Assembly (NCBI RefSeq): GCF_001424875.1
Contig: NZ_LMCT01000045.1
Span: 186,108-250,107, forward strand
From: Kitasatospora sp. Root107
Lineage (GTDB): Bacteria > Actinomycetota > Actinomycetes > Streptomycetales > Streptomycetaceae
Reading direction: 5' to 3'
Length of the DNA stretch: 64,000 nucleotides
Part shown: positions 30,704-38,368 of the stretch, one piece after another
Position numbering within the stretch: position 1 is the stretch's first letter
How the letters are laid out: every line of letters starts with the position of its first letter
The notes under the pieces: model-generated
Databases searched by the model: none
Told to the model about the DNA's origin: nothing
What the model saw: only the letters and a program-made list of their open reading frames with translations
Translations under genes and position numbers: made by a program

Positions 30704-32134
30704 CTACGGCAGGGTTCCGGTACGGATCACCTCGGCGTACCAGCGGGCGCTGGCCTTGGGGGTCCGGGCCAGCGTGGCGTAGTCGACGTGCACCGCACCG
30801 AACCGCTTGGCATAGCCGTACGCCCACTCGAAGTTGTCCAGCAGCGACCAGAGGTAGTAGCCCCGGACATCGGCTCCGGCGGCCACGGCGTCGGCCACCG
30901 CGGCCAGGTGGCCGTGCAGGTAGGCGATCCGGTCCTGGTCGTCCACCAGGCCGTCGGGGCCGACGGTGTCCTCGAAGGCGGCGCCGTTCTCGGTGACCAG
31001 CATGGGCAGGCCCGGGTGTGCCCGGTGCACGTCGAGCAGCAGGTCGGTCAGGCCGGTCGGGTCGATCGGCCAGTCCATGGCGGTGCGTTCGCCGGGGGCG
31101 AGGTGGAACGCGACGTCCTCGGCACCCGGCCAGGGCGACTGGTCACCGCCGCCGTGGCCGTCGTGACGGGGGAGGTCCTTGGCGTTCTCGGCGCTCGAAA
31201 CCACGGTCGGGGTGTAGTAGTTGATGCCCAGCAGGTCGATCGGCCGGCCGATCTCGGCCTCGTCGCCGGGCTGGACCAGGGTGTCCCAGTCGACCAGGTG
31301 GGCGGTGTCGGCGAGCAGGTCGGCCGGGTAACCGCCGTTCAGCATCGGGCCGGTGAAGATCCGGTTGCCGACGGCGTCGATCCGGCGGGCGGCCGACAGG
31401 TCGGCCGGGTCCTCGGTGAGTGGCCGGATCTGGTGCAGGTTGAGCGAGACGGCCAGCTGGGCGGTCCGCGGCAGCGCCGAGCGCAGGGCGCCGATCGCCA
31501 TGCCGTGGCCCAGGTTGAGGTGGTGGGCGGCCTTGAGCGCGTCGGCCTGGTTGCTGCGCCCGGGGGCGTGCACGCCGGAGCCGTAGCCGAGGAAGGCGCT
31601 GCACCAGGGCTCGTTCAGGGTGGTCCAGGTGGCGACCCGGTCGCCGAGCGCCTCGGCGGCCAGCGCGGCGTAGTCGGCGAACCGGTACGCGGTGTCCCGG
31701 GCCGGCCAGCCGCCGACCTCCTCCAGGTGCTGGGGCAGGTCCCAGTGGTAGAGGGTGGCGACCGGGGTGATGCCGTGCGCCAGCAGCTCGTCGGTCAGCG
31801 CCCGGTAGAAGTCCAGCCCGCTCTCGACGGCCGGGCCGCGCCCGGTGGGCTGGATCCGCGGCCAGGACAGCGAGAACCGGTACGAGGTCAGGCCGAGCTC
31901 GGCCATCAGCCGGACGTCGTCGCGGAACCGGTGGAAGTGGTCGACGGCGATGTCCCCGGTGTCGCCGCCGGCCACCTTGCCGGGGGTGTGGCTGAAGGTG
32001 TCCCAGATCGACGGGGTGCGCCCGTTCTCGGTGACGGCACCCTCGATCTGGTAGGCGGCGGTGGCCGCGCCCCAGGCGAAGCCGGGCGGGAAGGCCGGGC
32101 CGGTGCGGATGGTGCTCGGTTCGGTCACGGTCAT
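30704..32134 (-). CDS. bglC: Beta-glucosidase (GH1)
   Basis: 476-residue GH1 enzyme that hydrolyses cellobiose and short cello-oligosaccharides to glucose. It has no signal peptide, so it acts in the cytoplasm on sugars imported by CebEFG. Acid/base Glu near residue 175 is in TLNEPWC; the nucleophile Glu is in LVTENGAA. FAWGAATAAYQIEGA is the GH1 N-terminal signature, and YYLWSLLDNFEWAYGY the conserved C-terminal block. ATG at 32132-32134 lies 42 bases after cebG. A CebR box overlaps the ribosome-binding area, so CebR can control it directly as well as through the operon promoter. This matches the S. griseus/S. reticuli cebEFG-bglC order. Confidence 0.95.
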   Translation of the reverse strand: MTVTEPSTIRTGPAFPPGFAWGAATAAYQIEGAVTENGRTPSIWDTFSHTPGKVAGGDTGDIAVDHFHRFRDDVRLMAELGLTSYRFSLSWPRIQPTGRGPAVESGLDFYRALTDELLAHGITPVATLYHWDLPQHLEEVGGWPARDTAYRFADYAALAAEALGDRVATWTTLNEPWCSAFLGYGSGVHAPGRSNQADALKAAHHLNLGHGMAIGALRSALPRTAQLAVSLNLHQIRPLTEDPADLSAARRIDAVGNRIFTGPMLNGGYPADLLADTAHLVDWDTLVQPGDEAEIGRPIDLLGINYYTPTVVSSAENAKDLPRHDGHGGGDQSPWPGAEDVAFHLAPGERTAMDWPIDPTGLTDLLLDVHRAHPGLPMLVTENGAAFEDTVGPDGLVDDQDRIAYLHGHLAAVADAVAAGADVRGYYLWSLLDNFEWAYGYAKRFGAVHVDYATLARTPKASARWYAEVIRTGTLP

Positions 32135-32136
32135 TG

Positions 32137-32150
32137 CGGGAGCGCTCCCA
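32137..32150. promoter_or_regulatory. CebR box before bglC
   Basis: GGGAGCGCTCCC with one matching flank (13 of 14 bases of TGGGAGCGCTCCCA). It overlaps the bglC translation start region. An internal CebR operator here can lower bglC expression when no cello-oligosaccharide is present. Confidence 0.85.
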
Positions 32151-32176
32151 TGATGAGTGTGGACGCTGACGTCGGA

Positions 32177-33091
32177 TCAGCTCTTGACGGCACCGGCGGT
32201 GATGCCGCCGACGATGTGCTTGCCGAGCACGGCGAAGATCAGCAGCAGCGGCAGGGTGCCGACCAGCGCGCCGGTCATGATGACCGCCTGGTTGATGTCG
32301 TACGCGCTGCCGCCGCCGATCGCGGAGAGCGCGACCTGCACGGTCGGGTTCTGTTGGGTGAGCACCACGAAGGGCCAGAAGAAGTCGTTCCAGGACTGCA
32401 CGAAGACCAGCATGCCCAGGACGGCCATGGCGGGGCGGGCGATCGGGAAGACCACGTGCCAGACGATCCGCAGACTGTGCGCGCCGTCCACCCGGGCGGC
32501 CTCGATCAGCTCCACCGGCAGGGCCTCGGCCAGGTACTGCCGCATGAAGAACACCCCGAAGGCGGCCACCAGCGAGGGCAGGATCACCGACTGGAGCTGA
32601 TTGCCCCACTTCAGGTCGGTGATGATCTGGTACAGCGGGATGACGCTCAGCTGCGGCGGGATGGTCATGGTCGCCACCACCAGGGTGAGCAGGATGTTCC
32701 GGCCCCGGAACGGGAGTTTGGCGAACGCGAAGCCGGCCAGCGTGGAGAACATGACGGTGGAGAGCGCCACCAGCCCGGCCACGATGGTCGAGTTGAGCAG
32801 GGCCTGACCCATCGCGGCCTGGTTCCAGACGGTGGAGATGTTGGTCCACAGCTCGCCGCCGGGCAGCAGCGGCGGCGGCGACAGGGCCACCCGTTCACCG
32901 GTGTGGCTGGCCGCCACGAAGGTCCAGTAGAGCGGGAAGAGCGAGATCACCGCGGCCAGGCCGAGCAGCAGGTAGGTGATCGGGCCGGCCTTGTCGTGGT
33001 CACCGGCCCCGGCCCGGAACCGTCGCCGGGCGGGGGTGGGCGTGCCGAGGCCGGCGGCCTCGGCCGGGCGGGGAGTGGTCAGAGTGCTCAT
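32177..33091 (-). CDS. cebG: Cellobiose ABC transporter permease CebG
   Basis: 304 residues, MalG-type permease of the CUT1 sugar ABC family. Six helices; the EAA coupling loop reads EALPVELIEAARVDGAHSLR followed by the conserved IVWHVVFPIARPA. The C-terminus forms the MalG-type tail (GKHIVGGITAGAVKS). It starts at ATG 33091, three bases after the cebF stop. With CebF it forms the channel for cellobiose and cellotriose. No ATPase gene is in the locus. In streptomycetes the shared ATPase MsiK, encoded elsewhere, serves this role. Confidence 0.92.
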   Translation of the reverse strand: MSTLTTPRPAEAAGLGTPTPARRRFRAGAGDHDKAGPITYLLLGLAAVISLFPLYWTFVAASHTGERVALSPPPLLPGGELWTNISTVWNQAAMGQALLNSTIVAGLVALSTVMFSTLAGFAFAKLPFRGRNILLTLVVATMTIPPQLSVIPLYQIITDLKWGNQLQSVILPSLVAAFGVFFMRQYLAEALPVELIEAARVDGAHSLRIVWHVVFPIARPAMAVLGMLVFVQSWNDFFWPFVVLTQQNPTVQVALSAIGGGSAYDINQAVIMTGALVGTLPLLLIFAVLGKHIVGGITAGAVKS

Positions 33092-33094
33092 CGC

Positions 33095-34033
33095 TCAGCC
33101 TTCCAGCTTGGCGCGGTTGCGACGGGCGATCAGCAGGTTGATCGCGCCGATCAGCAGCAGGATCAGCAGCATGGTCCAGGCCACCGCCGAGGCGCGGCCC
33201 AACTGGCGGCTGGGCCAGCCGAGTTCGTAGAGGTAGAGGCTCAGCGTCTGGAACTGGTGCGCCGAGCCGCCGCTCACCCCGACCCCGCCGCCGAACAGCA
33301 TCGGCTCACCGAACAACTGGGTGGCGCCGATGGTCGAGACGATGATGGTGAACAGGATGGTCGGCCGGATCGACGGGATGGTGATCCGGGTGAACTGCTG
33401 CCAGCGCGAGGCTCCGTCCAGGCTCGCCGCCTCGTACAGGTCCTTCGGCACGGCCTGCATCGCGGCCAGGTAGATCAGCGCGTTGTAGCCGGTCCAACGC
33501 CAGGTCACGATGGAGGAGATGGCGATCTGGGAGGGCCAGGTGTCGGAGAACCAGTCGGTGCGCTCGACGCCCACCGCGGAGAGCGCCCAGTTGATCATCC
33601 CGTAGTCCGGGTTGTAGAGCTGGACGAACACCAGGGTGGCTGCGGCGATCGAGGTCGCGTACGGGGCGAGCACCGCCACCCGGAAGAAACCCCGGGCGCG
33701 CAGGCGGTAGTTGAGCAGATGGGCCAGACCGAGGGCCATCAGCAGCTGCGGGACGGTGGAGATCACCCCGATGGTGAAGGTGTTCCGGAGTGCCGTCCAG
33801 AACTGCTCGCTGTCCCAGAGGCGGGTGTAGTTGCCCAGTCCGCGCCACTCCTGCACGTCCGGCGTGAGCAGGTCGACCTGGTGCAGCGACAGCCAGCCGG
33901 TCCAGACCAGCGGAATCAGCCCGAAGGCGGCGAAGCAGAGGAAGAACGGGGCGATGTAGGCGTAGGGGGAGGCCTTCAGGTCGAATCGGTACAGGCGCGA
34001 ACGCCAGCTGGTGGACGGGGCTGGGGTGGCCAC
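33095..34033 (-). CDS. cebF: Cellobiose ABC transporter permease CebF
   Basis: 312 residues, MalF-type permease. Helices begin SPYAYIAPFFLCFAAFGLIP. The EAA loop is AVPKDLYEAASLDGASRWQQ followed by FTRITIPSIRPT. GTG start at 34031-34033 with GGGAGGA upstream. The sequence encoding STIGATQLFGEPM (33287-33340) is the donor of the short duplication found at the end of cebE. It works with CebG and CebE in cellulo-oligosaccharide import. Confidence 0.92.
   Translation of the reverse strand: MATPAPSTSWRSRLYRFDLKASPYAYIAPFFLCFAAFGLIPLVWTGWLSLHQVDLLTPDVQEWRGLGNYTRLWDSEQFWTALRNTFTIGVISTVPQLLMALGLAHLLNYRLRARGFFRVAVLAPYATSIAAATLVFVQLYNPDYGMINWALSAVGVERTDWFSDTWPSQIAISSIVTWRWTGYNALIYLAAMQAVPKDLYEAASLDGASRWQQFTRITIPSIRPTILFTIIVSTIGATQLFGEPMLFGGGVGVSGGSAHQFQTLSLYLYELGWPSRQLGRASAVAWTMLLILLLIGAINLLIARRNRAKLEG
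33287..33340. repeat. 54-bp segment duplicated at the cebE 3' end (copy 1, inside cebF)
   Basis: Matches 34142-34193 except for two missing bases in copy 2. The longest identical block is about 40 bases, beginning ATCGGCTCACCGAACAACTG. Confidence 0.95.
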
Positions 34034-34065
34034 GGGGTGTCCTCCCGGGAGGGCTGCTGATGGTG

Positions 34066-34103
34066 CCGCCCGGCCGATGCGTCGTCAGGCCTCGGCCGGG
34101 CGG
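34066..34103. promoter_or_regulatory. Stable hairpin between cebE and cebF
   Basis: CCGCCCGGCCGA and TCGGCCGGGCGG form a 12-bp stem with a 14-base loop. Hairpins between a binding-protein gene and its permease genes often stabilise or attenuate mRNA so that the binding protein is made in excess, as in malE-malF. That role is inferred here. Confidence 0.55.
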
Positions 34104-34141
34104 TGCTACTGGGGTGGGTACGGCGGCAGTCGGCGGGGGTG

Positions 34142-34193
34142 GCCGCCGAACAATCGGCTCACCGAACAACTGGGTGGCGCCGATGGTCGAGAC
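34142..34193. repeat. 52-bp copy of a cebF segment at the cebE 3' end (copy 2)
   Basis: Direct repeat of 33287-33340. It supplies the last codons and the stop of the cebE frame in this sequence. Confidence 0.95.
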
Positions 34194-35493
34194 AGAGCAC
34201 GTTCTGCCAGGCCTTGGCCGGGTCGGTGCCGTGCTCCTCGATGTCGAGGATGCCGTTGTCGGTGATGATGGTCTTGGCGGTGCCGTCGTCCGGGCCGATC
34301 TTGGCGGGCTTGATGGACGAGGCGGCGGCCGCGTAGATCTGACCGGTCGGGGTGTCACCGAAGTAGTCCAGCTTGGCCGACTGCACGGCGGGCAGCTGGA
34401 GGCCGGCGGAGGTCGAGGGCAGGTTGCCGACCTTGGTGAAGACCTTGGCCTGCTGCTCCGGCGCGGTCAGCCAGGCGGCCAGCGTGGCAGCCTCCTTGAC
34501 GTGCTTGCCCGCCTTCGGGACGCTCAGGAAGGCCCCGCCCCAGTTGGCGGCGACCGGGGCCTTGGCGATGTCCCACTTGCCCTTGCCGGCCTCGCCGGAC
34601 TGCTTGCTGACGATGCCGGTCATCCAGGACGGGCAGGCCACGGTGGCGAACTTCGCGTTGGCGAAGGCCGCCTCCCACGGCTTCTGGAACTGCCGCAGCC
34701 CGGCGCTGATCTTCGCCTGCGAGGCGGCGACCGAGAGGTCCCAGGCCTTCTTCACGGCCGCGCTGTCCTTGACGTTCAGCTTGCCCGAGGAGTCGGAGTA
34801 CTGCTCGGCCTCGCCGGAGATGACGGCGTTGAACAGCCCGCTCGCGGAGTCGGTGAAGAAGGTCCCGGCCGGGGCCTTGGCCTGGAACGCCTTGCCCTGT
34901 TCGATGAACTTGCCCCAGTCTCCGGCCCAGAGCTGGCCGACCGCCTCCCGGTCGGTCGGCAGGCCGGCCTGCTGGAACAGGTCCTTGCGGTAGCAGATCG
35001 CCATCGGGCCGACATCGGTGCCGAGGCCGATCAGCTCGCCCTTGGCGGTGGTGGCCTGCGTGGACTTCCAGGGCAGCCAGGCGCCTGCGGTGACCCCCTC
35101 GGTCTTGCCGAGGTCGACGAACTTGTCGCCCAACTTGCTGGTGGCCTGGGCGATGTAGCCGACCTCGACGGCCTGGATGTCGGCCAGGCCGCTACCCGAG
35201 GCGAGGTGGGTGGTCAGGGCATCCCAGTACTTCTGGCCGTCCTGCGCGGTCTCGGCCTTGATGGTGATGTTCGGGTGGGCGGCCATGTACTCGGTGTAGA
35301 GCCCGGCCTCCTGGTAGCCGAAGGTGCCGAAGTCGCCGAGGGTGAGGGTGATCTTCTCGTTTGCGTCCCCGCCCTTCGCGTCGCCGGTGCCGGAACCGGA
35401 GCTGGAGCAGCTGGTGAGCAGCAGGGCGGTGGCGGCCACCGTGGCGGTGGCGAGGGCGGCTGCTCTGCGGGGGCGGGTGGTGCTGCGGCGCAT
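34159..35493 (-). CDS. cebE: Cellobiose-binding lipoprotein CebE with altered C-terminus
   Basis: 444-residue family 1 solute-binding protein. ATG at 35493 with AAGGAG upstream; the lipobox LLTSCSS gives a surface lipoprotein. Family features include ITLTLGDFGTFGY, LPWKSTQATTAKGELIGLGT, GPMAICYRKDLFQQAGLPTD and the C-terminal helix KAWQNVL. It binds cellobiose and cellotriose for CebFG. After KAWQNVL the frame runs into a duplicated cebF segment read in another frame (CLDHRRHPVVR, stop). The natural C-terminus has been replaced by about ten unrelated residues. The binding domains are intact, so function may remain. A perfect CebR box lies in the promoter. Confidence 0.92.
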   Translation of the reverse strand: MRRSTTRPRRAAALATATVAATALLLTSCSSSGSGTGDAKGGDANEKITLTLGDFGTFGYQEAGLYTEYMAAHPNITIKAETAQDGQKYWDALTTHLASGSGLADIQAVEVGYIAQATSKLGDKFVDLGKTEGVTAGAWLPWKSTQATTAKGELIGLGTDVGPMAICYRKDLFQQAGLPTDREAVGQLWAGDWGKFIEQGKAFQAKAPAGTFFTDSASGLFNAVISGEAEQYSDSSGKLNVKDSAAVKKAWDLSVAASQAKISAGLRQFQKPWEAAFANAKFATVACPSWMTGIVSKQSGEAGKGKWDIAKAPVAANWGGAFLSVPKAGKHVKEAATLAAWLTAPEQQAKVFTKVGNLPSTSAGLQLPAVQSAKLDYFGDTPTGQIYAAAASSIKPAKIGPDDGTAKTIITDNGILDIEEHGTDPAKAWQNVLCLDHRRHPVVR

Positions 35494-35557
35494 GACGTTC
35501 TCCTTGGTCCAGGGTGGGGCAGGGGTGCTGTGTGCGCGGTGATTGGCCAGTAGAGTG

Positions 35558-35571
35558 TGGGAGCGCTCCCA
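35558..35571. promoter_or_regulatory. CebR operator in the cebR-cebE intergenic region
   Basis: Perfect 14-bp palindrome TGGGAGCGCTCCCA, identical to the recognised CebR-binding sequence, 64 bases upstream of cebE. The LacI-type repressor CebR releases it when cellobiose is present. Confidence 0.95.
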
Positions 35572-35755
35572 CGGAAGGCATGCCGGAAGGTTGCTCGGTC
35601 GCGGGGGTGAGTGTCAAGAGCAGAAGTCGGAACCGTTGCCGGAGTGTGTCCTGAGAGGCTCTCCGGCGGACGTACGGACGCCGGTCGGTCGGCCCGTGCC
35701 CGAACCGGCCACAATGAGCACGACGACCACGACGACGCGTCCCACGAGGTGAGCG

Positions 35756-36883
35756 ATGAGCCAGTCCGCACAGCGGCCGACGGGGCCGAACAGGCCGCAG
35801 AGGTCGCAGAGCTTGCAGAGCTCGCAGGGAGAGCCGGGTGGCTCCGGTCGCGTCTCGGCCCGGACCGCCGCAGGTTCGGCGCGGCCGACGCTGGAGGAGG
35901 TGGCCGCGCTGGCGGGCGTCGGGCGCGGGACGGTCTCCCGGGTGGTGAACGGTTCGCCCCGGGTGAGCGAGAAGGCGCGGGAGGCCGTGAACGCCGCGAT
36001 CGCCGAACTCGGCTACGTCCCGAACCGGGCCGCCCGCACCCTGGTCACCTCGCGGACCGACTCGATCGCCCTGGTCGTCCCCGAGGCGGAGACCCGGCTC
36101 TTCTCCGAGCCGTACTTCTCCGACATCATCAGCGGCGTCTCCGCCGAACTCGCCGAGACGGACATGCAGCTGCTGCTGATCCTGGTCCGCAACCAGCGTG
36201 AGCGGGAGCGACTTTCGGCCTATCTGACGGCCCAACGGGTGGACGGCGTACTGCTGGTGTCGGTGCATCAGGACGATCCGCTGCCGAGCCTGCTGGAGAG
36301 TCTGGAGATCCCCTCGGTGCTGGCGGGACGGCGGGGGGACCTGGAGCCGCTGAGCTACGTCCACGCGGACAACGCGGGCGGGGCCCGGATGGCCGTCCGG
36401 CACCTGCTGCGGCGCGGCTGCGAGGAGGTCGCGACCATCACCGGGCCGCTCGACATGGAAGGGGCCAGGGCCCGGCTGTCCGGGTACCGGCAGGCCCTGG
36501 AGGAGGCCGGACGTCCGTACCAGGAGGAGCTGGTGGGGCCGGGTGACTTCACCGAGGAGGGCGGGCGGCTGGCGATGCGTGAGCTGCTGGAGCGCCGGCC
36601 CGGGCTGGACGCGGTGTTCTGCGCCTCGGACGTGATGGCGGCGGGCGCGCTGCAGGTGCTCAGGGCCGCCGGGCGGCGGGTGCCGGACGACGTGGCGGTG
36701 ATCGGCTTCGACGACTCGATCGTGGCCCGGCACACCGACCCCGCGCTGACCAGCGTGCGCCAGCCGATCGAGGAGATGGGGCGGACGATGGCCCGGCTGC
36801 TCCTGGAGGAGATCGCGGAGCAGGGGCGGGCGCGACGGCAGGTGGTGCTGGCCACCGAGCTGGTGGTGCGGGAGTCGGCCTAG
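35756..36883 (+). CDS. cebR: LacI-family cellobiose repressor CebR
   Basis: 375 residues. A disordered N-terminal ~45 is followed by the LacI helix-turn-helix (TLEEVAALAGVGRGTVSRVV, NGSPRVSEKAREAVNAAIAE, LGYVPNRAARTL) and a periplasmic-binding-like effector domain with DGVLLVSVHQDD, DVMAAGALQVLRAAGRRVPD and VIGFDDSIVARHTDP. ATG at 35756 follows GAGGTGAG. Divergent from cebE; the operator between them can control both directions. CebR links cellulose breakdown to development and, in plant-pathogenic relatives, to toxin synthesis. Confidence 0.93.
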   Translation: MSQSAQRPTGPNRPQRSQSLQSSQGEPGGSGRVSARTAAGSARPTLEEVAALAGVGRGTVSRVVNGSPRVSEKAREAVNAAIAELGYVPNRAARTLVTSRTDSIALVVPEAETRLFSEPYFSDIISGVSAELAETDMQLLLILVRNQRERERLSAYLTAQRVDGVLLVSVHQDDPLPSLLESLEIPSVLAGRRGDLEPLSYVHADNAGGARMAVRHLLRRGCEEVATITGPLDMEGARARLSGYRQALEEAGRPYQEELVGPGDFTEEGGRLAMRELLERRPGLDAVFCASDVMAAGALQVLRAAGRRVPDDVAVIGFDDSIVARHTDPALTSVRQPIEEMGRTMARLLLEEIAEQGRARRQVVLATELVVRESA

Positions 36884-36989
36884 GGTCTGATCCGACGGGA
36901 ATCGTCGGACGGGCCCTGGGTTTCGGGCCGGGCTGGGCTGGTCTGTCGGCGGGGGCCGAGGTGACCGGCCCCCGCCGGGTGACCGTGCG

Positions 36990-37436
36990 TCAGGAGTTGG
37001 GGCGCAGGGTCCAGGTGATGGTCATCACGCCGGTGACGTCGCCGTCGGCGCGGGTGATGTCCACCGTGACGGTGAACTCCGGGCGCTCGCCCTTGTCCAG
37101 CTCGGCGACCACGTCGGCGGCCGGACGGTCCAGGGTGGCGGTGGCGGTGACCACGCCCTTCGCCAGCTTCTTGTACGCGATCTCCGCCTTCACGGCGAGC
37201 GGCACGGCCCGGTGCAGCTGGTCGCCGAACGCGGCGAGCACGATGCAGCCGCTGGCGGACTCGGCCAGCGTGAACATCGCGCCGGCGTGCGGGCCGCCGA
37301 CGTGGTTGTGGTAGGCGGGCTGGTCCGGCAGCTGGAGCACCGCGCGCTCGGGACTGGTCTCCAGGTACTCGAGCTTGAGGGTGTGCGCCATCGGCACCGT
37401 GGAGTCGAGCAGCTGGCCGATCGAAGGTGTGGTCAT
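36990..37436 (-). CDS. DUF4442/PaaI-like hotdog-fold thioesterase-type protein
   Basis: 148 residues. Hotdog-fold pattern: N-terminal helix IGQLLDSTVPMAHTLKLEYL, the central AYHNHVGGPHAGAMFTLAES helix with the conserved H-N-H-x-G-x-x-H, and long strands AEIAYKKLAKGVVTATAT and EFTVTVDITRADGDVTGVMT. DUF4442 members are related to PaaI acyl-CoA thioesterases, but the substrate is not known. The ATG at 37434-37436 is preferred; upstream sequence in frame crosses the tRNA-His terminator. Monocistronic, convergent with cebR. Confidence 0.82.
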   Translation of the reverse strand: MTTPSIGQLLDSTVPMAHTLKLEYLETSPERAVLQLPDQPAYHNHVGGPHAGAMFTLAESASGCIVLAAFGDQLHRAVPLAVKAEIAYKKLAKGVVTATATLDRPAADVVAELDKGERPEFTVTVDITRADGDVTGVMTITWTLRPNS

Positions 37437-37541
37437 GGCAGAGATGTTACTAGTGGGTAGCTTCTGAGGGTAGTGCCATGTTCGGTGTGGCATCTGCGGT
37501 GGTGGGCAGCGAGCGATGCGAGCAGCGCGGAAAACGCGAAA

Positions 37542-37584
37542 AGCCTTGAGGGTCCGATCTCCAGGAGATCGGACCCTCAAGGCT
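37542..37584 (-). terminator. Terminator of tRNA-His
   Basis: 19-bp perfect stem, AGCCTTGAGGGTCCGATCT paired with its complement, 5-base loop. On the minus strand it directly follows tRNA-His. Confidence 0.9.
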
Positions 37585-37589
37585 GTTGG

Positions 37590-37663
37590 GGTGAGTAACG
37601 GGACTTGAACCCGCGGCCCCCTGGACCACAACCAGGTGCTCTGCCAACTGAGCTATACCCACC
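37590..37663 (-). tRNA. tRNA-His (GTG anticodon)
   Basis: Cloverleaf is clear: acceptor GTGGGTA / TACTCAC with the extra 5' G(-1) opposite C73 that is diagnostic of tRNA-His, anticodon GTG in GGTTGTGGTCC, and T arm GCGGG-TTCAAGT-CCCGT. CCA is not encoded. Located between the thioesterase-like gene and orn. Confidence 0.95.
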
Positions 37664-37761
37664 ATCTGCCGGTGCGTTCCCGCTCCGACAGGAAGAACTC
37701 TACAGGATCGGACCGGGTGCTCGCGCCAGGGTTTCGGGGACCGGGGGAGGGCCGGCCGGTG

Positions 37762-38364
37762 TCAGCTGGTCGGCAGCTGGTACTTGGCCGCGATGGTGCG
37801 AGCGGCGTCGGTGTCCGGGCCCGGCTGGGCGACGAACACCGCCTCGCGGTAGTAGCGGAGTTCGGCGATGCTCTCCCGGATGTCCGCGAGAGCGCGGTGG
37901 CTGCCGCCCTTCTGCGGGCTGTTGTAGTAGGCGCGCGGGAACCAGCGGCGGGCCAGCTCCTTGATCGAGGAGACGTCCACGATCCGGTAGTGCAGGTGGC
38001 TTTCGAGCGCGGGCATGTCCCGGGAGAGGAAGCCGCGGTCGGTGGCCACCGAGTTGCCGCAGAGCGGGGTCTTGCCCGCCTCGGCGGCGTGCTCCCGGAT
38101 GTAGGCGAGCACCCTGGCCTCCGCCTCGGCGAGCGTGACGCCGTTCGCCAGCTCGTCGAGCAGGCCGGAGGAGGTGTGCATCTGGCGCACCACGTCCGGC
38201 ATGGTCTCCAGGGACTCGGCGGGTGGGCGGATGATGACATCCACGCCCTCGCCGAGGATGTTCAGCTCGGAGTCGGTCACCAGAGCGGCGACCTCGACCA
38301 GGGCATCCCGGCCGAGGTCGAGCCCCGTCATTTCACAGTCGATCCATACCAGGCGGTCGTTCAC
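37762..38364 (-). CDS. orn: Oligoribonuclease
   Basis: 200-residue DEDDh 3'-5' exoribonuclease that degrades 2-5 nt RNA and the c-di-GMP product pGpG. Motifs: DCEMTG (Asp, Glu), GNSVATDRGFL (Asp), and SHRALADIRESI (His, Asp). GTG start at 38362-38364, only four bases after the adpA stop, so the two may be co-transcribed. The adpA-orn neighbourhood is the streptomycete arrangement. Orn is important for growth and aerial mycelium formation in S. griseus and S. coelicolor. Confidence 0.97.
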   Translation of the reverse strand: MNDRLVWIDCEMTGLDLGRDALVEVAALVTDSELNILGEGVDVIIRPPAESLETMPDVVRQMHTSSGLLDELANGVTLAEAEARVLAYIREHAAEAGKTPLCGNSVATDRGFLSRDMPALESHLHYRIVDVSSIKELARRWFPRAYYNSPQKGGSHRALADIRESIAELRYYREAVFVAQPGPDTDAARTIAAKYQLPTS

Positions 38365-38368
38365 ACGC

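Noticed and set aside
30788..34060. 1090-codon plus-strand frame across bglC, cebG and cebF
   Set aside because: It spans three genuine genes on the opposite strand and has only repetitive charged composition.
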